DNA of 64,000 bases from Pseudomonadota bacterium (GCA_021808445.1 JAKBBP010000002.1:1-64000); one strand, 5' to 3'. Shown: positions 46,438 through 55,749, counted from the stretch's first letter. Numbers and translations: made by a program. The notes: generated from the letters alone by a model not told the origin.

Positions 46438-47795
46438 CGTTTGGCGTCGCCCCCCGACCCGGGAGTCGCCGCGCCCGCCCCCCGCGGGGCTGGAGCCGCC
46501 TTCGGACGGCTCTGCGACTTCTCCAGCGCGCGCCAGCCGATGTCCTGCCGGAACTGCATGCCCTCGAAGCGAATCTGGCGTACCCCGCTGTAGGCGCGCT
46601 GCTGCGCCATGCGCAGCGAGTCTCCCAGCGCGGTGACCGCCAGCACGCGCCCGCCCGAGGTGCGCAGCACCTCGCCGTCCAGGCGCGTTCCCGCATGGAA
46701 CACCTGCAGATCCTCGGCCGGTGCCGGAAGGCCCTCGATCGCCCCGCCCAGGCGCGGCGCCTCGGGGTAGCCGGGGGCGGCCATCACCACCGCCAGCGCG
46801 GTGCGCCGGTCCCATTGGAGTTCCAGGGTGTCGAGCTTGCCGTCGATGGCGGCGTCCAGCACCTGCACGAGGTCGCTTTTCAGGCGCATGAGGATCGGCT
46901 GCGTCTCCGGATCGCCCAGGCGGCAGTTGAATTCCAGCGTGCGCGCGTGGCCCTGCCGGTCGATCATGAGGCCGGCGTACAGGAAGCCGGTGTAGGGATG
47001 GCCGTCCGAGGCCATGCCCTGCACGGTGGGCATGATGATCTCGCGCATCACCCGTGCGTGCACCTCGGGCGTGACCACCGGGGCCGGCGAGTAGGCGCCC
47101 ATGCCGCCGGTGTTCGGCCCCTGGTCGCCGTCGCGCAGGCGCTTGTGGTCCTGGCTGGAGGCCAGCGGCAGCACGCGGGTGCCGTCGACCAGCACGATGA
47201 AGCTGGCTTCCTCGCCTTCGAGGAAATCCTCGATCACCACGCGTGCGCCGGCCTCTCCGTGCTGCACCCCGTAGGTGTTGCGCTCGAGCATGTCGTCCAC
47301 CGCGGCGTGCGCTTCCTCCGGCGTGGCAGCCACCACCACCCCCTTGCCGGCGGCCAGCCCGTCGGCCTTGACCACCAGCGCGCACTGGCGCTCGGTGATG
47401 TAGGCATGGGCCTGCGCCGGGTCCGTGAAGGTGCGGTGCTGCGCGGTCGGGATGCCGTGGCGCTGCATGAATTCCTTCGCGTAGGCCTTGGAGCTTTCCA
47501 GCTGCGCGGCGGCACGCGTGGGTCCGAAGATGCGCAGCCGTCGCTGGCGGAAATGGTCCACCACGCCGGCGGCCAGCGGCGCCTCGGGGCCCACGACGGT
47601 GAGGTGCACGTCCTCGGCCACGCAGAAATCGGCCAGGCGCTCGATTTCGGAGATCGCCAGGTTCTCCAGGTGCGGCACGCCCGCGGTGCCCCCGTTTCCG
47701 GGGGCCACGAAGACCTTCTTCACGCGGGGGGAATGGGCCAGTTTCCACGCCAGCGCGTGTTCACGGCCGCCGGAGCCGATGACCAGGATTTTCAT
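46434..47795 (-). CDS. purD: Phosphoribosylamine-glycine ligase
   Basis: Second step of purine synthesis, an ATP-grasp enzyme of 453 residues. The N-terminal MKILVIGSGGREHALAWKLA is the family signature, with the ATP-grasp core around KADGLAAGKGVVVA and EEASFIVLVDG, and FNCRLGDPETQ late. CACCTCCC on the coding strand is the ribosome site. The C-terminal 25 residues are Pro/Ala/Gly-rich and not part of the conserved fold. The stop TAG lies in a copy of the short dispersed repeat. It is 34 bases downstream of the yebC gene, so co-transcription is likely. Confidence 0.95.
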   Translation of the reverse strand: MKILVIGSGGREHALAWKLAHSPRVKKVFVAPGNGGTAGVPHLENLAISEIERLADFCVAEDVHLTVVGPEAPLAAGVVDHFRQRRLRIFGPTRAAAQLESSKAYAKEFMQRHGIPTAQHRTFTDPAQAHAYITERQCALVVKADGLAAGKGVVVAATPEEAHAAVDDMLERNTYGVQHGEAGARVVIEDFLEGEEASFIVLVDGTRVLPLASSQDHKRLRDGDQGPNTGGMGAYSPAPVVTPEVHARVMREIIMPTVQGMASDGHPYTGFLYAGLMIDRQGHARTLEFNCRLGDPETQPILMRLKSDLVQVLDAAIDGKLDTLELQWDRRTALAVVMAAPGYPEAPRLGGAIEGLPAPAEDLQVFHAGTRLDGEVLRTSGGRVLAVTALGDSLRMAQQRAYSGVRQIRFEGMQFRQDIGWRALEKSQSRPKAAPAPRGAGAATPGSGGDAKR

Positions 47796-47829
47796 GGGAG
47801 GTGGGGGCTGGGTCAGGCTGCGCCGCGAC

Positions 47830-48552
47830 TCACGGCAGGATGGCGTTGTGGTCGACGCGCTGCACATCGTCGAGGTCCTCGAGCGCGTCGACCAGCTTGT
47901 GCATGCGCTCGGCATCGGCAGCGGACAGTTCCACCTCGACGCTGGGCTTCATGCCCAGTTCGGAGAATTCCGGCTTGAGCCCGGCCGCCAGCAGGCTGGC
48001 GGACACGGCGCCGAAGTCGGCCGGCTCGCAGAGCACTTCCACGGAACCGTCGTCCAGGGTGCTCACGTCCTCGGCTCCGCCGTCCAGCGCCGCCTCCATC
48101 ACCCTGTCCTCCGGCGTTCCAGGGGCGAACAGGAATTGTCCGCAATGCTTGAACTGGAAGGCCACCGAGCCCTCGGTGCCCAGGTTGCCGCCGAACTTGG
48201 ACAGCGCATGGCGCACCTCGGCCACCGTGCGCACGCGGTTGTCGGTCATGCAATCGATGATCATGGCCACGCCGCCGGGCCCATAGCCCTCATAGCGGAT
48301 TTCCTCGTAGTGCGCGCCCTCGAGGTTGCCGGTGCCGCGATCGATCGCGCGCTTGAGATTGTCGGCCGGCATGTTGGCCTCGCGCGCCCGGTCCAGCGCC
48401 AGGCGCAGCCGGGGATTGGCGTTGGCGTCACCGCCGCCGAGCTTGGCGGCCACCGTGACTTCGCGGATGATCTTGGTCCAGACCTTGCCGCGCTTTTCAT
48501 CCTGGCGGCCCTTGCGATGCTGGATGTTGGCCCATTTGGAATGGCCGGCCAT
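47830..48552 (-). CDS. YebC/PmpR family transcriptional/translational regulator
   Basis: A 240-residue cytosolic protein of the YebC family. It was long described as a transcription factor and has more recently been linked to relief of ribosome stalling on proline-rich stretches. [21 protein letters not shown] is the invariant N-terminus. [20 protein letters not shown] and the acidic C-terminal half are also typical. The start at 48552 was chosen by that N-terminus. It is divergent from glnS and upstream of purD. Confidence 0.94.
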   Translation of the reverse strand: MAGHSKWANIQHRKGRQDEKRGKVWTKIIREVTVAAKLGGGDANANPRLRLALDRAREANMPADNLKRAIDRGTGNLEGAHYEEIRYEGYGPGGVAMIIDCMTDNRVRTVAEVRHALSKFGGNLGTEGSVAFQFKHCGQFLFAPGTPEDRVMEAALDGGAEDVSTLDDGSVEVLCEPADFGAVSASLLAAGLKPEFSELGMKPSVEVELSAADAERMHKLVDALEDLDDVQRVDHNAILP

Positions 48553-48795
48553 AGCGTTTCGCTCCCGGCGCCCAGCGGCGCCATCGATGAGTAGGGGTAT
48601 CTGCGCCGGCACCGCCGGGCGCCGGGAAGGGCTGCCATTCTACGGTGCCGCGACGCAGCGCCCGGGAGCGCCGCGGGAGTCCCCTCGCCGCGTGCGGCGA
48701 GCCGGCGCTGGCGTGGGGGGGCGCCCTTGGCGGACAATAGGGTTTTGCCCGATGAGCGCCCCCTTCGAGGGGGCGCAGCCGCAACGGTCCGATCC

Positions 48796-50586
48796 ATGCC
48801 GAATTCCGCACCCGCACCCGCACCCGCACCCGCACCTGCCAAAGCATCCCATTTCCTGCGCCAGATCATCGAGGCCGATCTCGCCTCGGGGGCACTGCAG
48901 GGCCGGCATTTCGCCGGGCGTCCCGGCGACGCGGCCACCCTGGCGCAGGCGCCGCTGGACGGGGCGCGCATGCGCACGCGCTTTCCCCCCGAGCCGAACG
49001 GCTACCTGCACATCGGGCACGCCAAGAGCATCTGCCTGAATTTCGGCCTGGCAGCCGACTACGGTGGCGTGTGCCACCTTCGCCTGGACGACACCAATCC
49101 CGAGAAGGAGAGCCAGGAGTACGTGGACGCGATTCGCGACGCCGTGCGCTGGCTGGGATTCGACTGGGTCAGCGGCGGGGTGAGTCATGAGTACTTCGCC
49201 AGCGATTACTTCGAATTCATGTGGCGTGCCGCCTGTGCGCTCATCGAGGCGGGCCTGGCTTACGTCGACGAGCAAAGCGCCGAGGCCATGCGACGCAATC
49301 GAGGCACCTTGACCGAGCCGGGCGTGCCCAGCCCCTGGCGCGAGCGTCCCGCGGCCGAAAGCCTGCAGCGCTTCCGGGAAATGCGCGAAGGCCTCCACGC
49401 CGAGGGTTCGATGGTGCTGCGCGCCCGCATCGACATGGCCTCGCCGAACCTGAATCTGCGCGACCCTGCGCTGTACCGCATTCGGTTCGCGCACCACCAC
49501 CGCACGGGCGACAGCTGGTGCATCTACCCCATGTACACCTTCGCGCATCCCATCGAGGATGCGCTGGAGCGCATCACCCACAGCCTGTGCACCCTGGAGT
49601 TCGAGGACCAGCGCCCTTTCTACGACTGGCTGCTCGAGCACCTGGCCGGACTCGGGCTGCTCGAACGCCCGCTGCCGAGGCAGTACGAATTCGCCCGCCT
49701 GAACCTCAGCAGCGTGCTGACCAGCAAGCGCAAGCTGGCGCAGCTGGTGGAAGAGGGCCGCGTGGCCGGCTGGGACGACCCGCGCCTGCCCACCATCGCC
49801 GGCTTGCGCCGCCGCGGCTATACCCCCGGTGCGCTGCGCCTGTTCGCCGAACGCATCGGAGTGAGCAAGTCGGATTCGTGGATCGACTATGCCGTGCTCG
49901 AGGGCGCACTGCGTGACGACCTGGATCCGCTGGCCGCGCGCGCGATGGCCGTGCTCGATCCGGTGCCGCTGGTGCTGGACAACTGGGACGAGGTGATCGG
50001 CGCGGGGCGGCTGGAGATCTGCCAGGCTCCCGTGCATCCCCACCACCCGGAGCGCGGTCAGCGCAGCTTCCATCTGGGGCCCCGGGTCTGGATCGAGCGC
50101 TCGGATTTCGAGTTCGAGCCCCCCAAGGGTTTTTTCCGTCTGTATCCAGGGGGCCGCGTTCGCCTGAAGTACGGCTACGTCATCGAGTGCACCGGAGCCG
50201 AGCGCGGGGCCGACGGTCGTGTCGCCGAGGTGCACGCGCGCATCGTGCCCGACACCCGCAGCGGTACCCCGGGCGCGGCCGCGGTGAAGGTCAAGGGTGT
50301 GATCAGCTGGGTCGGAGCCAGCGACGCACTGCGGGCCGAGGTGCGTCTGTACGACCGCTTGTTCCTGACCGATCAGCCCGATGCGGGTGGCGCGGATTTC
50401 CTGCAGGCCTTGAACCCCGACAGCCTGCGCGTGGTGCAGGCCTGGGTCGAGCCCTCGCTGGGTGCGGCCGCGCCGGGAAGCTCCTTCCAGTTCGAGCGCC
50501 ATGGCTATTTCGTCGCCGACCTGCGTGAGCATGCCCCGGGACGCCTGGTGTTCAACCGCACCACCGGGCTGCGCGACGGGCGCTGA
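48796..50586 (+). CDS. glnS: Glutamine-tRNA ligase
   Basis: A class I aminoacyl-tRNA synthetase of 596 residues that charges tRNA-Gln directly. The HIGH motif is in PEPNGYLHIGHAKSICLNFG and the KMSKS counterpart is VLTSKRKL. RLDDTNPEKE and the anticodon-binding beta-barrels in the C-terminal half are recognisable. The N-terminus from 48796 has an Ala/Pro tract coded by a hexanucleotide repeat (48806-48835). An in-frame ATG at 48727 would add 23 residues without family support. A GlnRS is expected in beta-proteobacteria. Confidence 0.94.
   Translation: MPNSAPAPAPAPAPAKASHFLRQIIEADLASGALQGRHFAGRPGDAATLAQAPLDGARMRTRFPPEPNGYLHIGHAKSICLNFGLAADYGGVCHLRLDDTNPEKESQEYVDAIRDAVRWLGFDWVSGGVSHEYFASDYFEFMWRAACALIEAGLAYVDEQSAEAMRRNRGTLTEPGVPSPWRERPAAESLQRFREMREGLHAEGSMVLRARIDMASPNLNLRDPALYRIRFAHHHRTGDSWCIYPMYTFAHPIEDALERITHSLCTLEFEDQRPFYDWLLEHLAGLGLLERPLPRQYEFARLNLSSVLTSKRKLAQLVEEGRVAGWDDPRLPTIAGLRRRGYTPGALRLFAERIGVSKSDSWIDYAVLEGALRDDLDPLAARAMAVLDPVPLVLDNWDEVIGAGRLEICQAPVHPHHPERGQRSFHLGPRVWIERSDFEFEPPKGFFRLYPGGRVRLKYGYVIECTGAERGADGRVAEVHARIVPDTRSGTPGAAAVKVKGVISWVGASDALRAEVRLYDRLFLTDQPDAGGADFLQALNPDSLRVVQAWVEPSLGAAAPGSSFQFERHGYFVADLREHAPGRLVFNRTTGLRDGR
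48806..48835 (+). repeat. Hexanucleotide tandem repeat inside glnS
   Basis: Five perfect copies of CCGCAC in the first codons of glnS, encoding alternating Ala and Pro. Copy-number change by slippage would add or remove two residues at a time without breaking the frame. Confidence 0.85.
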
Positions 50587-50602
50587 ATCCGAGGGGGCGA
50601 GC

Positions 50603-51406
50603 ATGTTCGATTTCGACCTCGGCCCGGGCTTCGCCCCGGGCTCGCGTACGGGCGCTCCCGGCCGAGACCTGCGGGATGCCCTGCTGTTGCGCCTGCGCGA
50701 GCAGGGTTTCGCGCTGTTGCAGCCCACCCAGCTAGGCGAGCTCTGCGGATGTTCCGTGGCCGAATGCGCGCCCGCCCTGCCTCTGTGGGACGAGCTCCCG
50801 GCCGACCCCTATCTGAAGGACGGCGGTCGCTACCGTCGACGCCGCCACGGCAGTTTCGTGCACGAGCCGGGTGGCGCCGCTCCCGCGCTGCGCCAGGTGC
50901 CCCACCGCGCGCATTACCAGCCGCTGACCTACAACGCGCTGCACGGCGGCCTGGTGCGCTGGCTGGAGCCGCTGGATGCGCGCCTGTGCGCGATGCCTTG
51001 CTGGGACATGCTGCTCGGCTCGCTGGGCGACTTATTCAGCCAGGTGCGCTCCCAGCCGCGCTGGTTCGTCGAGGCACACCAATTCCGCATCGACACCGCC
51101 GACGGCATCGGCAGGCCCACGCCGGAGGGGGCGCACCGCGACGGAGTGGATTTCGTGGCCGTGCTGCTTGCGCAGCGCCGCGGCATCCGCGGCGGCGAAA
51201 GCCGCGTGTTCGAGCTGCAGGGCGCGCGCGGCGTGCGTTTCACCCTGGAGCAGCCCTGGAGCGCGCTGCTCATGGACGACACGCGGGTGATCCACGAGAC
51301 CACGCCCATCCTGCCCGAGCGCGAGGGCTGCGGGGGCTGCCGCGACACGCTGGTGCTGACCTGGCGCGCCGGAGGCTTCCTGGATCCGCCGCAGGCCGAG
51401 GCCTGA
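50603..51406 (+). CDS. 2-oxoglutarate/Fe(II)-dependent dioxygenase family protein
   Basis: A 267-residue protein with the iron-binding facial triad of 2-oxoglutarate dioxygenases: His178 and Asp180 in AHRDGVDFVAVLL, and His231 in DDTRVIHETTPI. Arg255 in LVLTWR is in position to bind the 2-oxoglutarate carboxylate. The arrangement resembles the bacterial family that includes L-isoleucine 4-dioxygenase, so hydroxylation of a free amino acid or similar small molecule is possible. The substrate is unknown. It starts 16 bases after glnS with GAGGGGG as ribosome site. The next gene encodes an isocitrate dehydrogenase, which makes the co-substrate. Confidence 0.75.
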   Translation: MFDFDLGPGFAPGSRTGAPGRDLRDALLLRLREQGFALLQPTQLGELCGCSVAECAPALPLWDELPADPYLKDGGRYRRRRHGSFVHEPGGAAPALRQVPHRAHYQPLTYNALHGGLVRWLEPLDARLCAMPCWDMLLGSLGDLFSQVRSQPRWFVEAHQFRIDTADGIGRPTPEGAHRDGVDFVAVLLAQRRGIRGGESRVFELQGARGVRFTLEQPWSALLMDDTRVIHETTPILPEREGCGGCRDTLVLTWRAGGFLDPPQAEA

Positions 51407-51534
51407 GACCTGCAAGAGCGCGGTGCCCGCCCCGCTCGTCAGCTTCCTGCAACGTTGCCGCGTATATGCTTGCGGCGTGGCCGGGATGCCAGCGGCCGAG
51501 TCGTTTCGAAGGCGCACCACCCAGGAGACCCGGC

Positions 51535-52581
51535 ATGGCCGACATCACCCCCGCAAGCCGCATTCCCGCAACCCTGATCGCCGGCGATGGCATCGGGCCG
51601 GAGATCATGGAGGCCACGCTGCGCGTGCTGGAGGCGCTGCAGGCGCCCTTCGACTGGGATCCCCAGATCGCCGGCCTGGGAGGAGTGAAGGCCGCGGGCG
51701 ACCCGCTGCCGCAGGCCACGCTGGACAGCATCCGACGCACCCGGCTGGCCCTCAAGGGGCCGCTGGAGACCCCGTCTGGCGGGGGCTACCGCTCTTCCAA
51801 CGTGCGTCTGCGCGAGGCCTTCCATCTCTACGCCAACATGCGACCGGCCAAGACGCTGATTCCCGGGGGGCGTTTCGACAACATCGATCTGCTGGTGTTC
51901 CGGGAGAACGTCGAGGGCCTGTACATGGGCTACGAGCACTACATCCCCATCGACGACGACCCCCACGCGGTGGCCATGTCCACCGGCGTGAACACCCGCC
52001 AGGGCGCCCGCCACATCCTCGACTATGCCTTCAGCACCGCCATCGCGCTGGGGCGCAGGAAGATGACCGTGGTGCACAAGGCCAACATCATGAAGGCGCT
52101 GACCGGCATCTTCCTGGAAACGGCCTACCAGTTGCACCAGCAGAAATACGCCGACCGCATCGCGCTGGACGATGTGATCGTCGATGCCTGCTGCATGAAA
52201 CTGGTGATCAATCCCTGGCAATTCGACTGCCTGGTCACCACCAATCTGTTCGGGGACATCCTGTCCGACCTGTGCGCCGGGCTGGTCGGCGGCCTGGGCA
52301 TGGCGCCCGGCGCCAACATCGGGCAGGACGCGGCGATCTTCGAGGCCGTGCACGGCTCGGCGCCGGACATCGCCGGCAAGGGCATCGCGAACCCGGTGGC
52401 GCTGATGCTGGCAGCCGGCATGATGCTCGATCACGTGGGCCTGAAGGACAAGGGGGAGCGCCTGCGCCGGGCCATCGAGCGCACCCTCAATGCCGACGGA
52501 GTGCGCACGGGCGACCTGGGCGGCAAGGCCGACACGAGGAGCTTCGCCGCCGCCGTGGTGGCGCGGCTCGGTGATTCCTGA
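51535..52581 (+). CDS. Isocitrate/isopropylmalate dehydrogenase family enzyme, probably NAD-dependent isocitrate dehydrogenase
   Basis: A 348-residue metal-dependent decarboxylating dehydrogenase. ATLIAGDGIGPEI opens the fold and LLVFRENVEGLYMGYEHY contains the substrate-binding arginine and tyrosine. The metal-site signature is NLFGDILSDLCAGLVGGLGM. KGPLETPSGGGYRSSNVRLRE has the serine and arginines seen in isocitrate dehydrogenases, not the leucine region of LeuB. The absence of the large insert of NADP-type Icd and the monomer size near 340 favour the NAD-type enzyme. GAGACCCGGC is a weak ribosome site. Confidence 0.83.
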   Translation: MADITPASRIPATLIAGDGIGPEIMEATLRVLEALQAPFDWDPQIAGLGGVKAAGDPLPQATLDSIRRTRLALKGPLETPSGGGYRSSNVRLREAFHLYANMRPAKTLIPGGRFDNIDLLVFRENVEGLYMGYEHYIPIDDDPHAVAMSTGVNTRQGARHILDYAFSTAIALGRRKMTVVHKANIMKALTGIFLETAYQLHQQKYADRIALDDVIVDACCMKLVINPWQFDCLVTTNLFGDILSDLCAGLVGGLGMAPGANIGQDAAIFEAVHGSAPDIAGKGIANPVALMLAAGMMLDHVGLKDKGERLRRAIERTLNADGVRTGDLGGKADTRSFAAAVVARLGDS

Positions 52582-52591
52582 ACCCCGTTCG

Positions 52592-52607
52592 TGGGACGGG
52601 ACACTAG
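52592..52607 (-). repeat. Short dispersed repeat, copy 4
   Basis: The minus strand reads CTAGTGTCCCGTCCCA, the full consensus. It lies 10 bases after the isocitrate-dehydrogenase stop codon and 42 bases before purU. Confidence 0.6.
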
Positions 52608-52649
52608 AATGCCGGCGCCGCCGATGGTCGGCGCGCGCCGCCGCATGCC

Positions 52650-53525
52650 ATGACTCCCGCCGCCAACGACTTCATCCTCACCCTGTCCTGCGCCGATGCC
52701 AAGGGCATCGTCTATTCGGTCTCCGGAGTGCTGTACCAGGCCGGATGCAACATCCTGGATTCGCAGCAGTTCGGCGACCCTGCCACGGGTTTGTTCTTCA
52801 TGCGGGTGCACTTCGCGGCGCCGGCCCACCTGGACGGTGCCGAGAAGGTCGAGCTGCTGTTCACCGATCTGCGCCAGCGCTTCGGCATGCAGGCGCAGAT
52901 CCACTCCGTGGCGCGGCGCCAGCGCGTGCTCATCGCGGTGAGCCGTCAGGCCCACTGCCTCAACGATCTGCTGTTCCGCTGGCGCGCCGGGCAGATCCCC
53001 ATGGACGTGGTGGGCGTGGTGTCCAACCATCGCGACTGCGCGGCGCTGGCGGCGCACTACGAAGTGCCCTTTCACCATGAGCCGCTGGCGGCCGGGGCCG
53101 ACGCGCAGACCAAGCGCACGCAGGAGTTGCGCATCGAGGCGCTGATGCGCGAGCAGGGCGTGGAGTTGCTGGTGCTGGCGCGCTACATGCAGATCCTCAG
53201 CTCGGAATTCTGCGCCGCGCTGGACGGACGCGCCATCAACATCCACCATTCCTTCCTGCCCAGTTTCAAGGGCGCGCGGCCGTACCGCCAGGCGCATGAG
53301 CGCGGCGTGAAGCTGATCGGAGCCACCGCCCACTACGTGACGCCCGAACTCGACGAGGGCCCTATCATCGAGCAGGACGTGCAGCGCGTGGACCACGGCC
53401 TGGATGCCGAGGAACTGACCTCGGTGGGACAGGACGTCGAGAATCAGGTGCTGGCGCGCGCGGTGCGCTGGCATGTGGAGCACCGCATCCTGCGCAACGG
53501 CCACAAGACCGTCGTGTTCAAGTGA
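52650..53525 (+). CDS. purU: Formyltetrahydrofolate deformylase
   Basis: It hydrolyses 10-formyl-tetrahydrofolate to tetrahydrofolate and formate, balancing one-carbon pools with purine synthesis. 291 residues. The N-terminal ACT domain (about 1-85, ILTLSCADAKGIVYSVSGVL) senses methionine or glycine. The formyltransferase-like domain follows, with VVSNH, the catalytic IHHSFLPSFKGARPY and ATAHYVTPELDEGPII carrying the histidine and aspartate. It ends with a normal PurU C-terminus. Confidence 0.95.
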   Translation: MTPAANDFILTLSCADAKGIVYSVSGVLYQAGCNILDSQQFGDPATGLFFMRVHFAAPAHLDGAEKVELLFTDLRQRFGMQAQIHSVARRQRVLIAVSRQAHCLNDLLFRWRAGQIPMDVVGVVSNHRDCAALAAHYEVPFHHEPLAAGADAQTKRTQELRIEALMREQGVELLVLARYMQILSSEFCAALDGRAINIHHSFLPSFKGARPYRQAHERGVKLIGATAHYVTPELDEGPIIEQDVQRVDHGLDAEELTSVGQDVENQVLARAVRWHVEHRILRNGHKTVVFK

Positions 53526-53559
53526 AGCCCCGCGGCCCGTGCCGCGCCTGGAGTCGCCC

Positions 53560-54009
53560 ATGCCTCGCAATCCCCCCGTGGCCAGCGGGCCGCTGAGTTC
53601 CGCCGAAGCCGCCGAAGCGGCTTTCTACGAGGCCCTGCAGGCCGGCGACGCCGAGGCCGTGATGCGGGTATGGAGCGACGACGATGAGCCCGTGTGCATC
53701 CACCCCGGGGGTGCCCGCCTGGTCGGGGCGGCGGCGATCCGGGCAAGTTTCGAACAGCTGCTGGGTGGTGGCGCGCTTCCGGTCGCGCCCGAGTGCGTGC
53801 TGCGCACCGTCAGCATGGGCTGCGCCGTGCACAACGTGGTCGAGCGCGTGAGCCTGCCGCCAGGGGCCGCCGCGGCCTTCGCCTGCGTGCTGGCCACCAA
53901 TGTGTACCTGCGCACTCCCCAGGGCTGGCGCCTGGTGCTGCACCACGCCAGTCCCGGCACCCTCGAAGAGGCTGGTGAGCTGCTGGCCCAGTCCGATCGT
54001 CTGCACTGA
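53560..54009 (+). CDS. SnoaL/NTF2-like fold protein (DUF4440 type)
   Basis: A 149-residue single-domain protein. The pattern EAAFYEALQAGDAEAVMRVW, then CIHPGGARLVGAAAIRASFEQLL, then beta strands ending in YLRTPQGWRLVLHHAS is the cone-shaped NTF2/SnoaL fold. In this family the pocket may bind a small molecule or mediate contacts; no catalytic role can be read. It starts 34 bases after purU and is followed by another small gene 23 bases later, so the three are probably co-transcribed. Confidence 0.82.
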   Translation: MPRNPPVASGPLSSAEAAEAAFYEALQAGDAEAVMRVWSDDDEPVCIHPGGARLVGAAAIRASFEQLLGGGALPVAPECVLRTVSMGCAVHNVVERVSLPPGAAAAFACVLATNVYLRTPQGWRLVLHHASPGTLEEAGELLAQSDRLH

Positions 54010-54032
54010 GGGCTCGCGCCGGCCTTCCCATC

Positions 54033-54617
54033 ATGGATGAGCAGGTGCTCCAGGCCATGCGCCGATGGCCCCGGGTTCCCGCCTGCGCGGGCTGGCTGGG
54101 GCTGGACGCACGCGGCCAGTGGTGGATCCGCGACGCCCAGGCGCTGCCCTGGCCGCGGCGCGAGGACGGTGCCCTGGACAAGCAGGGCGCCAGCCGCCTG
54201 CAGCACGAAGGCCTGTGTGCCTTCGTCGGGCGCAACTACCAGCCCGACGCGCAGGGCTGCTGGGTGTTCCAGAACGGGCCGCAGGCGGTCTACGTGGAAC
54301 TCGAGGTCGCGCCGCTGATCCTGCGTCTGCACATCGACGGGCAGCGTACGTGCTGGAGCAGCCACACCGGGGCGCATTGCGAAATTCGCGAAGCCTGGCT
54401 CGACGGGCGGGGGCGCGTGTGGCTGGGCACCCAGGCCGGCCCGGGGCTGCTGCACAGCCTGGACATGATGTTGCTGGAGCCCTGGCTCGACGACTCGCTG
54501 TCGTGCCTGCGCCTGCCTGGCAGCCCCGCACTGGCCTTGCAGCCGCTGGCCTCGGAGGACATCGAAGCGAGCCTGGGCTTTTGCGCCAGCCCCTCCGCGT
54601 CGGCGCGCTGGCGCTGA
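54033..54617 (+). CDS. Conserved hypothetical protein
   Basis: A cytosolic-looking protein of 194 residues that I do not recognise by function. It has no signal peptide or membrane helix. Several tryptophans and the blocks GWLGLDARGQWWIRDAQALP, LCAFVGRNYQPDAQGCWVFQ and NGPQAVYVELEVAPL suggest a compact beta-rich fold. I believe similar proteins occur in other beta-proteobacteria, but I will not attach a family number. Codon use is like the neighbours and the reading frame is clean, so it is a real gene. It is probably the last gene after purU and the SnoaL-like gene. Confidence 0.75.
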   Translation: MDEQVLQAMRRWPRVPACAGWLGLDARGQWWIRDAQALPWPRREDGALDKQGASRLQHEGLCAFVGRNYQPDAQGCWVFQNGPQAVYVELEVAPLILRLHIDGQRTCWSSHTGAHCEIREAWLDGRGRVWLGTQAGPGLLHSLDMMLLEPWLDDSLSCLRLPGSPALALQPLASEDIEASLGFCASPSASARWR

Positions 54618-54669
54618 GCTCGCATGCGCCGGGCCTGCCGACAGGCCGCCCGGGCCTGGACTTCCGGTC

Positions 54670-55278
54670 TTACTTGGCGGCGGCGACCATGTAGTCGACG
54701 GCGGCTTTCACGTCGGCATCGCTGGCCGAGCTGCCGCCCTTGGGCGGCATCATGCCGCGCTTGCCCGTGTAGCCGTGCAGCGCGCGCTCGTACAGCGTGG
54801 GCATGCCCTGGGCGATGATCGGTGCCCAGGCGGCCTTGTCGCCGAACTTGGGCGCTCCAGCCACCCCGGCACCGTGGCAGGCGATGCAGGTGCTCTCGTA
54901 GACCTTCTTGCCGGCGTCCGCCACCGTGGTTCCGCCAGCGGCGGGAGCGGCGCCGGTCGCCACGGCGCTGGCGGCCACCGGGGCGGCCGCGCTGGCCTGC
55001 GCCACGGGCGCGATGCGCTGCTCGGTGGACGCGGCGGAAGCGGTGGAAGCGGTAGAAGCGGCGGAGACCTGCGTGCCCACGGCCTCGGAGGAGGCGGGCG
55101 GCGCGGTCTCGTCGGCGATGAAATGGGCGATCAGCACCAGGATGATCACCGGCACCGCGAAGCCCACCAGCAGGATCACGATCAGCTTGCGCAGCGTGGG
55201 GGCGAAGGGCAGGGCCCCGTTCGAAGCGTCGGCGGGCGCGGCATGGCCCTTGGAGTGTTTGGAGTCGTGTGCGCTCAT
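54670..55278 (-). CDS. Membrane-anchored c-type cytochrome (cytochrome c5 type)
   Basis: A 202-residue monoheme cytochrome. A cytosolic N-terminus is followed by one membrane helix (about 31-53), a long Ala/Ser/Thr-rich periplasmic linker (about 60-118) and the heme domain, with CIACH at 131-135 and the axial methionine at 176 or 177 in GKRGMMPPKGG. AGVAGAPKFGDKAAWAPIIAQG is typical of cytochrome c5. It would shuttle electrons to a terminal oxidase and could receive them from the Sox enzymes; that link is inferred. The start at 55278 was chosen for the normal N-terminus. It is monocistronic on the minus strand. Confidence 0.9.
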   Translation of the reverse strand: MSAHDSKHSKGHAAPADASNGALPFAPTLRKLIVILLVGFAVPVIILVLIAHFIADETAPPASSEAVGTQVSAASTASTASAASTEQRIAPVAQASAAAPVAASAVATGAAPAAGGTTVADAGKKVYESTCIACHGAGVAGAPKFGDKAAWAPIIAQGMPTLYERALHGYTGKRGMMPPKGGSSASDADVKAAVDYMVAAAK

Positions 55279-55563
55279 GGTCGGTGCAGAATGGTCACGA
55301 ATGGCCCGGCCCCCCGCGAGGGCCGCGCCGCAGTTGCGAGGTGCATGATAGGACTCCCGCGCGGCCCTGGGCAGGCGCGGCGTCCTGGTGCGCCGCGGCA
55401 TGTGCTTGGAGTTGACGATCATCAGCACATGCCGGGCCATGTCGTGGCAGCCCGGCGGGCTGCGAAGCCTGCCCCACCGACCGCGCGCAAAGCCTCGGCG
55501 TGCTGCCGCGGTGCGCCACGCGTTACACTGTCAGCTTGGCCTGGAGCACCGCTCCGGCGCCAT

Positions 55564-55639
55564 GCGCCCGTAGCTCAGTGGATAGAGTATCGGCCTCCGA
55601 AGCCGAGGGTCGTGGGTTCGATCCCCGCCGGGCGCGCCA
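55564..55639 (+). tRNA. tRNA-Arg (anticodon CCG)
   Basis: A 76-base gene that folds into the full cloverleaf with CCA encoded at 55637-55639. The acceptor arms are GCGCCCG (55564-55570) and CGGGCGC (55629-55635). The anticodon stem TCGGC/GCCGA encloses the loop CTCCGAA (55595-55601) with anticodon CCG at 55597-55599. The T arm reads GTGGGTTCGATCCCCGC. It reads the CGG codon. No integrase or att-like duplication is next to it. Confidence 0.97.
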
Positions 55640-55749
55640 TGGTTCAACGGGACGGGACGCTCGCTCACCCACGCAGCGAAGGCCCGGGCCCCGCTCCCTG
55701 CGGGAACGGCCCGGCTGCCGGCCCTGACCGACGGATCCGGGAGTCAGGC

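Noticed and set aside
54775-55749. Upstream extension of the fumC frame through the cytochrome gene and the tRNA
   Set aside because: It would translate across a tRNA gene and antisense to a cytochrome c gene. The conserved fumarase sequence begins after 55750.
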